Position numbers and translations under genes: made by a program. A stretch of DNA of 64,000 bases, from contig CAUZDW010000002.1 of assembly GCA_963578825.1 (NCBI GenBank), positions 1-64,000 on the forward strand, given 5' to 3'. The stretch comes from JAJDNS01 sp963578825. GTDB lineage: Bacteria > Acidobacteriota > Vicinamibacteria > Fen-336. This document shows positions 9,213-18,674 of this stretch, piece by piece (position 1 is the stretch's first letter; each line of letters begins with the position of its first letter). Below the pieces are notes generated by a model. It was not told the DNA's origin, did no database searches, and was given only the letters and a program-made list of their open reading frames with translations.

Positions 9213-10874
<1,662 letters not shown>

Positions 10875-10877
<3 letters not shown>

Positions 10878-10901
10878 CCTGCTGCGATCGGCAGCAGGTC
10901 A
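10875..10901. terminator. Hairpin between convergent rpoD and sulfatase genes
   Basis: A perfect 11-bp inverted repeat, TGACCTGCTGC (10875-10885) and GCAGCAGGTCA (10891-10901), has a five-base loop GATCG and includes the rpoD stop codon. There is no T-run on either side, so it is not a classical intrinsic terminator. Its position between two convergent genes fits a bidirectional terminator or mRNA 3'-end stabiliser. Confidence 0.65.
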
Positions 10902-10950
10902 TCCCGAGTGCTTGCCGCCTGAGACAGGCGCGAAGGATCTCGCCGTCCGC

Positions 10951-12756
10951 TCACTCGAAGACGTAGCCGAGCGCCCGGAGCTCCTCGAGGGTCTTCGGGT
11001 CGATCTCCTGTGAGGGAAGGTCCTCGCGAAGCTCGCCTTTCCGCCAGGCGTCGATCTCCGCCGTGAGCTTCTGCACGATATCCGGGTGGTCAGCGGCCAG
11101 GTTCCGCTGCTCCCGCGGATCCTTCTCCAGCTCGTAAAGCTCGACCTCCTGGATCGGGTAGGCCCCCCCGGGGGCCCCCGGGGGACGGCCCTCCGGGTTG
11201 AGGATCAGGCGCCATCCGTCGGAGTGCACGCCGTAGATCCGTCCGTTCGTCTCGGAGAAGAGCGGGCGACGCCCGGGTGCCGCCGGAAGGGCTCCGCCGG
11301 GCAGCAGGTCCCGGCCCTGGAACCCGCTGGGCGAAGGGAGATCCAGGAGTCCGAGGATGGTCGGGGCCAGATCCACCAGGCTCGCCGGCGCATCCGTGCT
11401 CGTTCCCCCGGGCAGCACCCCCGGGTACGCCAGAATCAGCGGGACCCGAAGCGACGATCCGTACATCGAGGGGGAGTGGAAGAAGTAGCGGTTGTGCTCG
11501 TAGAGGTCCTCGCCGTGGTCCGAGGCAAAGGCGACCAGGGTCGTCTCTTCGAGGCCGAGGTGGCTCAGCTCGTCGAGGAGTTGGCCGACGAGGGTGTCGA
11601 CCCAGCCGATCTCGCCGTCGTAGAGCCCCACGACGTGGGCCACGTCGGCCTCACTCAGTGCCTGGCCCTCGTCCCGGATGCGGACGAGCTCCGGGAGATC
11701 GCCTGAAACAGGAGAGGCCCCGGGTGAGGTGAAGGCGGTGTCCCACGGTGGCGGCGGCGCGTAGCTCGCGTGGGGGCCGATGAGATGCAGCCAGAGGAAG
11801 AAGGGACGATCCTTCTCGAGGCGCAGCTGCTCGATCGCCGCCCGGGTCGCCGCCTCGTCGTCCTGCGCCTGGTCGCCGGCCCCGGCCACGGTGAGGCGGG
11901 CAAAGCCGGGATGGTTGGCCTGCTTCATGTTGGTGAGGAAGGCCGACGTGCTGTAGTGCCGCGCGTGGAGAAGCGTGGCCAGGGTCACGACGCCCTGGGG
12001 AAGGTCGTGACCGTTCCAGACGACTCCGTGAGCGCTCGGGTAGAGGGACGTGTGGAGGGACGCCAGCGCCGGCCACGTCGCGCTCTGCGGGGTCTCGGCG
12101 TGACGGAAGAGGACGCCGCGGCCGGCGAGCCGGTCGATGTTGGTGCTGGTCTCCCGAGGGTACCCATAGGCGCGGAGATGGTCGGCCCGCAGGGTGTCGA
12201 CGGTGACGAGGAGGACGTTCGAGACTCCCCTCGGGTGCGGGCCCGAGACCAGGGGCACGCTCCAGCGGATCGCGTCGCTCCAGGTGCGCTTGCCCGCGGC
12301 TCTGGAACACTCGACGCTCAGGCTGAGCTGAACCTCCTGACCCCGCCACTCGTCCAGGTCCGCGAGGTAGGCGTCCCATCCGGTGTGGGGCTCGACACGC
12401 CTCTCGGCCACCACCGTGTCGGAGCCGTCTTCGCCCCCGACGCTCACCCGCACGCGGCACGCGAGCTCGGCCATCTCGTCGATCAACTGCCGAGCGAACG
12501 AGAGGTGTGTCTCGAAGCGCCCGCGGGCGGGAACCCGAACCCTCCAGGACAGGGTCGACGGGACGTGAGCCCGGATGGCCCGGCGCTTCGTGAAGACGCC
12601 GTCACCGAGGAGCTCGGCCCGGCCGGTGAAGGGCTCGAGGCGAACCAGAGCAGGCCCGTTCAGCCGAGGCTGGACCTCCTGCCGACACGCCCACCCGCCA
12701 ACGAGGGTGACGGCAAGGGTGAGGACGGCGGTGCGAAACGCCAGGAGTCCATTCAT
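10951..12756 (-). CDS. Sulfatase-fold hydrolase, predicted lipoprotein
   Basis: About 601 residues. The N-terminus is a lipoprotein signal peptide, with a hydrophobic run ending GGWAC. After an extra N-terminal beta domain of about 150 residues comes the alkaline-phosphatase-superfamily sulfatase fold. VTVDTLRADHLRAYGY holds metal ligands, PNIDRLA is represented by TNIDRLA, and SDHGEDLYEH holds the second metal pair. The region where true sulfatases carry the formylglycine motif C/S-x-P-S-R instead reads QSATWPALASL. A Thr or Ser there suggests a phosphatase, phosphodiesterase or transferase-like enzyme rather than a sulfatase, which is inference. Two starts are possible (ATG at 12780 or 12756); the second gives a more normal signal peptide. 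Confidence 0.8.
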   Translation of the reverse strand: MNGLLAFRTAVLTLAVTLVGGWACRQEVQPRLNGPALVRLEPFTGRAELLGDGVFTKRRAIRAHVPSTLSWRVRVPARGRFETHLSFARQLIDEMAELACRVRVSVGGEDGSDTVVAERRVEPHTGWDAYLADLDEWRGQEVQLSLSVECSRAAGKRTWSDAIRWSVPLVSGPHPRGVSNVLLVTVDTLRADHLRAYGYPRETSTNIDRLAGRGVLFRHAETPQSATWPALASLHTSLYPSAHGVVWNGHDLPQGVVTLATLLHARHYSTSAFLTNMKQANHPGFARLTVAGAGDQAQDDEAATRAAIEQLRLEKDRPFFLWLHLIGPHASYAPPPPWDTAFTSPGASPVSGDLPELVRIRDEGQALSEADVAHVVGLYDGEIGWVDTLVGQLLDELSHLGLEETTLVAFASDHGEDLYEHNRYFFHSPSMYGSSLRVPLILAYPGVLPGGTSTDAPASLVDLAPTILGLLDLPSPSGFQGRDLLPGGALPAAPGRRPLFSETNGRIYGVHSDGWRLILNPEGRPPGAPGGAYPIQEVELYELEKDPREQRNLAADHPDIVQKLTAEIDAWRKGELREDLPSQEIDPKTLEELRALGYVFE

Positions 12757-12872
12757 GGGGTGCCCGGGGGCGAGTATCATGCCCCGCTCACTCGCATCCG
12801 GGCAAACCCGGCTCGTCCCTGCCCGCCAGGCGCCACGGGACTTTTGGGCGGATCGGGGCTAAGCTATCGGAC

Positions 12873-12946
12873 GGGCCTGTAGTTCAGTTGGTTAGAACGG
12901 CCGGCTCATAACCGGTTCGTCGAAGGTTCGAGTCCTTCCAGGCCCA
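12873..12946 (+). tRNA. tRNA with CAU anticodon (Ile2 or elongator Met)
   Basis: A complete 74-base cloverleaf. The acceptor stem GGGCCTG pairs perfectly with CAGGCCC (12939-12945), with discriminator A. The D arm contains AGTTGGTTAGAAC, the anticodon stem is GCCGG/CCGGT with loop CTCATAA (CAT at 12907-12909), and the T arm is GAAGG-TTCGAGT-CCTTC. CCA is not encoded. G1-C72 pairing rules out an initiator. The GGCTCATAACCG anticodon arm resembles tRNA-Ile2 of other bacteria, where TilS lysidinylation makes the CAU read AUA, so Ile2 is favoured over elongator Met. Confidence 0.93.
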
Positions 12947-12979
12947 GTCGGCCGCCTCGGTCGGCGATGCTGCCGGCAG

Positions 12980-12988
12980 TGCTAGAAT
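12980..12988 (+). promoter_or_regulatory. Extended -10 motif before zinc-ribbon gene
   Basis: TGCTAGAAT matches an extended -10 (TGnTAnAAT) 27 bases before the ATG at 13015, without a recognisable -35. The same TGCTAnnAT pattern recurs near other starts in the window. Confidence 0.45.
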
Positions 12989-13014
12989 CGGCCCACCTTG
13001 CGATCTTCCCGAAC

Positions 13015-13743
13015 ATGAACCCCGACCTCGAAAAGCTGATCCGTCTCCATCAGGCCCAGGTCGAGCTGCAGCGCCTCGACTCGGAGCTCGAAGAGATCCC
13101 CCGGCTCAAGGGCGAGCTGGACGAGAGACTCGCTGGCGAGCGTCGACGGCTCGAGGCCGCCCGTGAGGCCCTCGACACCTCGCAGAAGAACCGCCGACAC
13201 AAAGAGTCGGAGGTGCAGGACCTGGAGACGAGGCGGACGAAGTACAAGGGTCAGCTCATGGACGTGAAGACCAACCAGGAGTACACGGCGATGCTCCACG
13301 AGATCGAGACGGTGGAGCGTGAGATCGGGACGCGAGAGGATCAGATCCTCGAGGAGATGGAGCGTGCCGAGACGCTGAGCCAGGATGCGGCCCGCGAGGA
13401 GGAGACCTTCCGCACCGTGGAGAGCGCGGGGCGGGTCGAAGGCGCGGAGCTCGACACCCGCCGGGCCCGCCTCGACGAGGAGCGAAAGGGCGTGGCCGGC
13501 GCCAGCGACGAGGTGGCGGCCACGATCCCGGAGGAGCCGCTGGGGCTGTTCCAGCGAGTCGCGAAGCTCCGGGGAACCGGCCTGGCGGAGGCGCGCGACC
13601 AGATGTGTCAGGCCTGCCACCTCAAGCTCCGCCTGCAGATGTGGCTCGAGAGCCAGCAGAACGAGACGCTCTTCCAGTGCCCGTCCTGCAACCGCATCCT
13701 CTTCTTCGAGCCGCCGCCCCCGACCGTCGTCGTCGAGCCGTGA
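13015..13743 (+). CDS. Coiled-coil C4 zinc-ribbon protein (COG1579/CT398-like)
   Basis: A 242-residue protein. About 180 residues of charged helical coiled coil (LIRLHQAQVELQRLDSEL..., heptad-like) are followed by a short zinc ribbon, CQACHLKL ... QCPSCN, giving C-x2-C and C-x2-C ligands. This is the layout of the COG1579 family (CT398, HP0958/FlgZ), whose members bind sigma-54 or RNA in a few species. No flagellar genes are here, so the role is open. I use ATG 13015 because residues before it look like non-coding sequence. The stop overlaps the GTG of the RNase H gene (GTGA), so the pair is translationally coupled. Confidence 0.82.
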   Translation: MNPDLEKLIRLHQAQVELQRLDSELEEIPRLKGELDERLAGERRRLEAAREALDTSQKNRRHKESEVQDLETRRTKYKGQLMDVKTNQEYTAMLHEIETVEREIGTREDQILEEMERAETLSQDAAREEETFRTVESAGRVEGAELDTRRARLDEERKGVAGASDEVAATIPEEPLGLFQRVAKLRGTGLAEARDQMCQACHLKLRLQMWLESQQNETLFQCPSCNRILFFEPPPPTVVVEP

Positions 13744-14165
13744 GCGAAGACGACCTGCTCCGGATCCACGTGGACGGGGCCAGCCGCGGCAACCCGGGCG
13801 AGGCGGGCTTCGGCATTCACGCGGCTTCGACCGACGGCCGGACCGTGGCGGAGCTGTACGGCTATCTCGGAAGGGCCACGAACAACGTGGCCGAGTACCA
13901 GGCGCTCATCCACGCGCTTCGGTGGGCCCTCGGGCGGGGCAGCGACCGGGTGGAGATCCTCTCTGATTCTCAGCTCCTGGTGCGGCAGCTCGAGGGGCGA
14001 TACCGGGTCAAGAACCCGGGACTCCAGCCGCTCTTCCGCGAGGCGTCCGGGCTGAAGGCGCGCTTCGAGCGCATCGCCATCCGCCACGTCCCAAGGGAAG
14101 AGAATCGGGAGGCTGACGCTCTCGCCAACCGGGCGGTGGACGAGCGGGCTTCGAAGCTCGAATAG
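13740..14165 (+). CDS. Ribonuclease HI family protein
   Basis: A 141-residue RNase H fold protein that would cleave RNA in RNA-DNA hybrids. All acidic catalytic residues are visible in order: the first Asp in HVDGASRGNPG, the Glu in NNVAEYQAL, the Asp in ILSDSQLLV, and the last Asp in NREADALANRAVDE. This matches the short bacterial/archaeal type-1-like subfamily (RnhA/YpdQ style) without the basic handle of E. coli RNase HI. The GTG start at 13740 overlaps the zinc-ribbon gene stop. Upstream Arg/Pro-rich residues in the longer frame are a shadow of that gene. Confidence 0.88.
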   Translation: MSEDDLLRIHVDGASRGNPGEAGFGIHAASTDGRTVAELYGYLGRATNNVAEYQALIHALRWALGRGSDRVEILSDSQLLVRQLEGRYRVKNPGLQPLFREASGLKARFERIAIRHVPREENREADALANRAVDERASKLE

Positions 14166-14251
14166 CTCTTGCTTCTCGGCGGACGCGTGACCTTGGGCCA
14201 CGGGCCGCGAGGTCCTCTCCGCGGGGCCTGGAGGCCTGGGGTCAGGGTCCC

Positions 14252-14962
14252 TCAGGGGAGGGGGAGGGACCAGCCGATGAAGCTGATCATGCGGCCGGTG
14301 GCGGGGCCGTCGCGGCGGTAGGAGAAGTAGAGGTCGGGGCGGCAGGAGGTGCACTCGTCGACGCTGTGGATGCGGTCGGAGGGGACGCCGCACTCGCGGA
14401 GTTGGTGGACGTTCAGGGCCCGGACGTCGAGGTGGGGGCGGCCGCGAGGTCCCGGCTTGAAGAAGGGGTCGGCGGCGGGACCAAAAGAGCTGCGTAGCTC
14501 GTCGCCCACCTCGTAGCAGCAGGGGCCGATGGCCGGCCCGAGGGCCACGCGGAGGTCTTCGGGGCGGCTGCCTGCGGCGGTGAGGGCTTCGACCGTCTTC
14601 GACACGACGGAGGCGCCGGTGCCGCGCCAGCCCGCGTGGACGGCTGCTGCGATTTGGCGTTCGGGATCGACGATCAGGACGGGGAGACAGTCCGCGGTTT
14701 CGATTCCCAGGAGGAGGCCGGCCTGCCCGGCCAGGGCGGCATCGCCCTCGGGAGTCCCGACCCACGGAGCCTGGAGCACGGTCGCGCCGTGCACTTGCTG
14801 CAGGAAGTGAACTTGTCCGGCGTCGCGCAGGGCGGCCCGGACGCGGTCGCGGCGCTCCTTCCGCGTCTCGGTTTCACCGTGGGTTTCGCGCTGCTCGAAG
14901 CCGTGAACGAGACCGGGACAGGCGGAGAGGGCGGGAACGGTCCTCAGGCGCAGGCCCATCAC
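14252..14962 (-). CDS. pgeF: Peptidoglycan editing factor PgeF (YfiH/laccase-like fold)
   Basis: A 236-residue member of the multicopper-polyphenol-oxidase-fold family YfiH. The family's zinc or copper site is intact: QVHG (His), TADCLPV (Cys) and VHAGWRGT (His with downstream Arg). E. coli PgeF removes misincorporated amino acids from the second position of the peptidoglycan stem peptide; other members were described as purine nucleoside phosphorylases. The protein begins with two consecutive Met codons. A TAATAT -10-like hexamer (14968-14973) sits only about six bases before the first ATG, so the message may be nearly leaderless. It diverges from the AcpS-like gene. Confidence 0.88.
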   Translation of the reverse strand: MMGLRLRTVPALSACPGLVHGFEQRETHGETETRKERRDRVRAALRDAGQVHFLQQVHGATVLQAPWVGTPEGDAALAGQAGLLLGIETADCLPVLIVDPERQIAAAVHAGWRGTGASVVSKTVEALTAAGSRPEDLRVALGPAIGPCCYEVGDELRSSFGPAADPFFKPGPRGRPHLDVRALNVHQLRECGVPSDRIHSVDECTSCRPDLYFSYRRDGPATGRMISFIGWSLPLP

Positions 14963-14967
14963 AGGGG

Positions 14968-14973
14968 ATATTA
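14968..14973 (-). promoter_or_regulatory. Possible -10 hexamer directly before pgeF
   Basis: TAATAT on the minus strand ends six bases before the pgeF start codon. If it is used, transcription starts at or next to the ATG and the message is leaderless. No -35 could be matched. Confidence 0.3.
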
Positions 14974-15182
14974 GCGTGGGCGGTCGCGGCGCAGGTCATC
15001 GGCGCGCGCATTCCGGGGCTACACTGGTATGGTTGCACTCCCCGGGGACCGACGGGGCGCCCGGTGACGCGAATCCCGGAGACCGGCAGGGCCGCACGCC
15101 ACCGGGGCTTCTCGACGGTGTTTCGGCCCTGAGGATTCTTTTCCAACCCGTGATCGAGACACGCCCCGGAGAGAACGGCGTC

Positions 15183-15539
15183 GTGGCCAGCGCGTTTGCG
15201 CTGGTCGAGATCGACGAGGTGGCCCGACTGCGACAGGACGGGGGGCCGGCGGCCTTCTCGGCCGGGGAGAGGGCGTACGCCGAGGCCCGGAGCGATCCCG
15301 ACCGGCGGCTCGCAGCCCGCCTGGCCGCCAAGCGGGCGGCCTGCCGGCTCCTGGGCGGGGGCACCGAAGCGGGCGACGTGGAGGTCGTCCGAGGCCGCTA
15401 TGGGCCGCCGGCTCTCCGGTTGTCGGAGAGAGCGGCGAGGCGGATGCGCGCCCTGGGCGCCCGCGAGGCCCTGGTCAGCCTCACTCACGAGCGGCAACAC
15501 GCGGCAGCGGTGGTCCTTCTGCTCCGGGAGGAGCCGTGA
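15183..15539 (+). CDS. Divergent AcpS-fold (4'-phosphopantetheinyl transferase-like) protein
   Basis: About 118 residues, the normal AcpS length. The fold is suggested by VEIDEVARL at the N-terminus, FSAGERAYAEARSDPDRRLAARLAAKRAA in the middle, and VSLTHERQHAAAVVLL at the end. These align with E. coli AcpS segments DIVEIARI, FAVKEAAAKAFG and ADERHYACATVII. In that alignment the catalytic metal ligands are changed: the N-terminal Asp is Glu and the KEA Glu is Arg. Normal coenzyme-A transfer to acyl carrier protein is therefore doubtful. I use GTG 15183, preceded by GGAGAG at 9 bases; a longer frame from 14976 would crowd the divergent pgeF. The stop overlaps the next GTG. Confidence 0.6.
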   Translation: MASAFALVEIDEVARLRQDGGPAAFSAGERAYAEARSDPDRRLAARLAAKRAACRLLGGGTEAGDVEVVRGRYGPPALRLSERAARRMRALGAREALVSLTHERQHAAAVVLLLREEP

Positions 15540-16543
15540 GTCGACGACTCGGTCTGACGCTCTGGGTCGGCGCCCTCGTTGTGGTGGCGGTCGCGGCGGG
15601 TCTCGTGTACTTCGCCTACGTCCCGGCGGGCGATGCCGACCCGCATCCCTTCAACCACGATAGAAACGCCGTCTGGCTGGAGCACCGCTGGCTCGAGCGG
15701 CCGCACCCGGAGCCCGAGATGGTGGAGCTCCTCGAGATGCTTCACCGCCGGGGGATCGCGTACGCCTACCCGCACCTCATTCCCTTTGGCGAGGGCGGGA
15801 CGCTGTCCGCCCACGACAGGGAGCAGATGCGCGCCTTCCTGACGGTGGCGCGGCGCGTGGCCCCGGATCTTCGCGTCCTGCCCTGGGTGGGCGGCCTGCG
15901 CGTCGGCTACAAGCGGCAGAGGTCCGGCACCGTCAGCCTCTCGGACCTGACCCAGCGGCAGCGCATCGTCGCCGAGGTCCGGGGGCTCATGGACGAGGGT
16001 TTCGACGGCATTCATCTCAACATCGAGCCGATCAACGACGGCAACGTCGAGTACCTGGCCCTGCTGCGAGCGCTTCGGACAGCGGTGGGCCCTGGGCGGG
16101 TTCTCTCGCTGGCGGCCATTCGACCCGGGCCGGTGGGGATTCCCCTCGCCCCGAACTTCGTGTGGAGCCCGGAGTACTACGCGCGGGTGGCGGCGGTGGC
16201 CGACCAGATCGTCATCATGGCCTACGACACCGCCATTCCCACCCCGCCGCTCTACAGGCGGTACCTGGCCTGGGCCACGGCCTCCGTGGCGGGAGCCCTC
16301 GTGGCCTCGGGATCCGACGCCCGGGTGCTGATGGGCGTGCCGACATACGAGGACTACGGCCTGATGCACCGCGCCGGGGTCGAGACCCTCGACAACGCGC
16401 TGCTCGGCGTGGTGGACGGGCTCCGCGGGCTCGGGGCCGGCGGAACGTTCGAGGGGGTGGCACTCTACGCCGAGTGGACGACGGACCCGCAGGACTGGGA
16501 GGCTTACGAGCGGGTCTGGCGCAATCAGGCTCGCTCGGACTGA
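15536..16543 (+). CDS. Membrane-anchored GH18-like TIM-barrel protein
   Basis: A 335-residue protein with an N-terminal signal-anchor (about residues 5-28) and an exported domain. GFDGIHLNIEP resembles the DGxDxxxE catalytic strand of glycoside hydrolase family 18, and IVIMAYD matches that family's sixth strand, so a chitinase-like TIM barrel is likely. The first Asp and the Glu are present, but the middle Asp positions are replaced by His and Asn. It may be a divergent hydrolase or a non-catalytic glycan-binding protein; the substrate is unknown. GTG start overlaps the AcpS-like stop. The 3' end overlaps the convergent radical-SAM gene by 19 bases. Confidence 0.65.
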   Translation: MSRRLGLTLWVGALVVVAVAAGLVYFAYVPAGDADPHPFNHDRNAVWLEHRWLERPHPEPEMVELLEMLHRRGIAYAYPHLIPFGEGGTLSAHDREQMRAFLTVARRVAPDLRVLPWVGGLRVGYKRQRSGTVSLSDLTQRQRIVAEVRGLMDEGFDGIHLNIEPINDGNVEYLALLRALRTAVGPGRVLSLAAIRPGPVGIPLAPNFVWSPEYYARVAAVADQIVIMAYDTAIPTPPLYRRYLAWATASVAGALVASGSDARVLMGVPTYEDYGLMHRAGVETLDNALLGVVDGLRGLGAGGTFEGVALYAEWTTDPQDWEAYERVWRNQARSD

Positions 16544-18333
16544 AGCTTCTCGTAAAGGGGGAGCTTCTCCCGACCCTTCCACTTGTCGGGGAGCCGGTAG
16601 AAAGGGTTGGGGGCCTCCAAGCACACGCCGCAGCGAATGCAGCCCTGGATCTCGGGGCAGTGGCCCGAGAGCTTCTCCTGGCGGCTCTTCTGGAGCTCCT
16701 TCCAGAAGTAGCCCTTGGCGACCCCGTTGTCGATGACGTCCCAGGGCAGGATCTCCTCCCGCTCCCGCTCGCGGAAGAGATAGAAGGAGGGATCGAGCCC
16801 GGCCTCGCGCACCGCTCGCCTGAAGTCCATCCGCCCCTGGACGGCGATCTCCAGGGCGTCGGACACACGCCTGTCGGCCAGGGCGAGGATCGACTGCGAC
16901 GTTCCGGTTCGCGCGCTCTTGCAGATCGCGTCCACGTTGGGCATTTTCCCGAAAGCCTTCCGCAGGTACTGGAGCTTCCGGTCCGTCTCCTTCGGATCGG
17001 ACATGGGGAGCCACTGGTAGGGGGTGCCGGGCTTCGGCACAAAGGGGTTGATCGACGGGTGCAGACGCCCGATGCGGCCCCTCTTTCGCGCGACCGCGAG
17101 CATCCGCTCGCGGATCGCCGCGGTCAGCTCCACGATGGCCTCGACGTCGGCGTGCTCTTCGAAGGGGAGGCCGACCATGTAGTACAGCTTCAGGTTCTGG
17201 ATGCCGTTCTCGAAGATCCACGTGGCCTTCTCGAGAATCTCCGAGTTCGTGAACTGCTTGTTGAGGATCCGCCGCATGCGGTCGGAGCCGCACTCGGGGG
17301 CGAGAGTGAGACCCTGGACACCGGTGTCGGCCAGCTTGAAGACGAACTCCGGCGTCAGGTCGTCGAGCCGAAGAGAGGCCACCGAGACCTGGTAGTCCAG
17401 CCCGGCGAGATCGTCCACGATTCCGTTGATCTCGGGGTGGTCGCAGACCGCCGTGGAGACCAGGCCGATCTTGCTGGTGAAGCGCCTGACCTCCCGGGCC
17501 CGGCCCACGAGCTCGTCGCGGGTGAAGCCTCGGACCGGGAGGTAGTTGTAGCCCGCCCAGCAGAAGCGGCACATGCAGGGACACCCCCGGGAGATCTCCA
17601 CCATGTACTTGGAGGACATCTCGGTGTTCGGGGTCAGGATCACCGACTGGGGAAAGCCCATCTCTCCGGGCCAGCCGCGCTGCCGGACGACCGGTCCGGG
17701 ACCGTCGTAGGCGGCGACGGTCCCATCCGCGTTGTAGCGCACCTCGTAGCGTGAGGGCACGTAGAACCCCTCGCGGGCCGTGAGCGACTCGAGACCCGCG
17801 CGCGGGTCCGGGCCGCCAAGGAGCGCGTCCATCATCCGAGGCACCAGTGCCTCGCCTTCGCCGACCGCCACGAGATCGGCAAACGGCGCCAGTGGCTCGG
17901 GATTCAGGAAGAGAGCCGCGCCACCGAGGATGACCAGCGGGTCGCGTGGCCCGCGGTCTCGCGTGCGCAGCGGCACGCCGCTCAGACGCAGGACCTGCAG
18001 GACATGGAGGTAGTCGTTCTCGAAGCAGACGGAGAACGCGATGGCGTCGAAGTCCCGAAGGGGCGTGTCGGTCTCGAAGCTCGTGAGCGGCCGACCCGTG
18101 CGCTCGAGCTCCTCCTTGTCGACGTCATCGGGCAGGAAGGCCCGCTCGCACCTCACGTCGGGGAGCTTGTTGAGCATGCTGTACACGCTCTGGAAGCCCA
18201 GGTTCGACATGGCGACGTAATACAAGTTGGGATAGACGAGGGCCACCCGGAAGGACCCGGAGAGGGACACCTCCTCGAGATAGACCTCCTCTTCGCGGAG
18301 GGACCGGTGGCGCTCGCTCAGGCGTCGGGACAT
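16525..18333 (-). CDS. B12-binding-type radical SAM protein (TIGR03960-like)
   Basis: A 602-residue radical S-adenosylmethionine enzyme. The N-terminal part (about 25-175) resembles a cobalamin-binding-like domain (VALVYPNLYYVAMSNLGFQSVY). The radical SAM core has the 4Fe-4S motif C251-x3-C255-x2-C258 within RGCPCMCRFCW. The C-terminus has further cysteines in EIQGCIRCGVCLE, a possible second cluster. This matches the uncharacterised TIGR03960 family, which in many bacteria is fused to or adjacent to a DUF2344 (TIGR03936) partner; here no partner follows. The reaction is unknown. It is the first gene after the dcw cluster on the same strand but separated by 164 bases, with a possible promoter. 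Confidence 0.82.
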   Translation of the reverse strand: MSRRLSERHRSLREEEVYLEEVSLSGSFRVALVYPNLYYVAMSNLGFQSVYSMLNKLPDVRCERAFLPDDVDKEELERTGRPLTSFETDTPLRDFDAIAFSVCFENDYLHVLQVLRLSGVPLRTRDRGPRDPLVILGGAALFLNPEPLAPFADLVAVGEGEALVPRMMDALLGGPDPRAGLESLTAREGFYVPSRYEVRYNADGTVAAYDGPGPVVRQRGWPGEMGFPQSVILTPNTEMSSKYMVEISRGCPCMCRFCWAGYNYLPVRGFTRDELVGRAREVRRFTSKIGLVSTAVCDHPEINGIVDDLAGLDYQVSVASLRLDDLTPEFVFKLADTGVQGLTLAPECGSDRMRRILNKQFTNSEILEKATWIFENGIQNLKLYYMVGLPFEEHADVEAIVELTAAIRERMLAVARKRGRIGRLHPSINPFVPKPGTPYQWLPMSDPKETDRKLQYLRKAFGKMPNVDAICKSARTGTSQSILALADRRVSDALEIAVQGRMDFRRAVREAGLDPSFYLFREREREEILPWDVIDNGVAKGYFWKELQKSRQEKLSGHCPEIQGCIRCGVCLEAPNPFYRLPDKWKGREKLPLYEKLQSERA

Positions 18334-18375
18334 GACCTCTCTTGGCTCCCCGGTCTCAGCGGACCGGAGCCTTCT

Positions 18376-18383
18376 ATTCTATA
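18376..18383 (-). promoter_or_regulatory. Possible -10 for the radical SAM gene
   Basis: TATAGAAT on the minus strand (both TATAGA and TAGAAT readings possible) lies in an A/T-rich island 42 bases before the start at 18333. No convincing -35 is present. Confidence 0.35.
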
Positions 18384-18497
18384 CTTTTTGGTACGGATTG
18401 GGCTCGCCCGGCGGGGAAAAGGGCCCCTGCGCGGATACGCAGGCTCATCAGCCGGCTCTGGGACGGGCTCAGGCGGGCTCGGCTTCCTCTTTCGGGG

Positions 18498-18674
18498 TCA
18501 CGACGAGCATCTCGTGTTCACGCTGCCGGGAATGAACACGTTGGACCACCCGCCGCAGTCGCACTGGAACCGGGCAGGGGCCTCGGTCTCCGTGCCCGGG
18601 TTGATGGCCGCGCCGGACACGGAGTACTTCCGCCCGCACTTCTCGCAGGTCCCCTCCCGCATGAACGGAATCAT
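18498..18674 (-). CDS. Small zinc-ribbon protein downstream of ftsZ
   Basis: A 58-residue protein. It starts MIPFMREGTCEKCGRKYSV and carries C-x2-C (residues 10 and 13), then C-x-C (38 and 40) with a final Cys near the end, a plausible zinc-binding knuckle. Its ATG overlaps the ftsZ stop (ATGA), so translation is coupled and it is the last gene of the dcw cluster. I do not recognise a named family. Similar short CxxC proteins are usually annotated as hypothetical. The Cys spacing, the coupling and the absence of any other gene in this stretch support it being real. Confidence 0.7.
   Translation of the reverse strand: MIPFMREGTCEKCGRKYSVSGAAINPGTETEAPARFQCDCGGWSNVFIPGSVNTRCSS

Noticed and set aside
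13605..13739. Longer N-terminus for the RNase H gene
   Set aside because: This stretch is the overlapping end of the zinc-ribbon gene. The RNase H fold starts just after GTG 13740.
14190..14240. G+C-rich imperfect stem between convergent RNase H and pgeF genes
   Set aside because: Pairing needs bulges and there is no T-run. It is not distinguishable from background in this composition.
18379..18384. Plus-strand TATACT-like promoter near 18380
   Set aside because: No plus-strand gene follows. The same A/T island makes more sense as the minus-strand -10 of the radical SAM gene.
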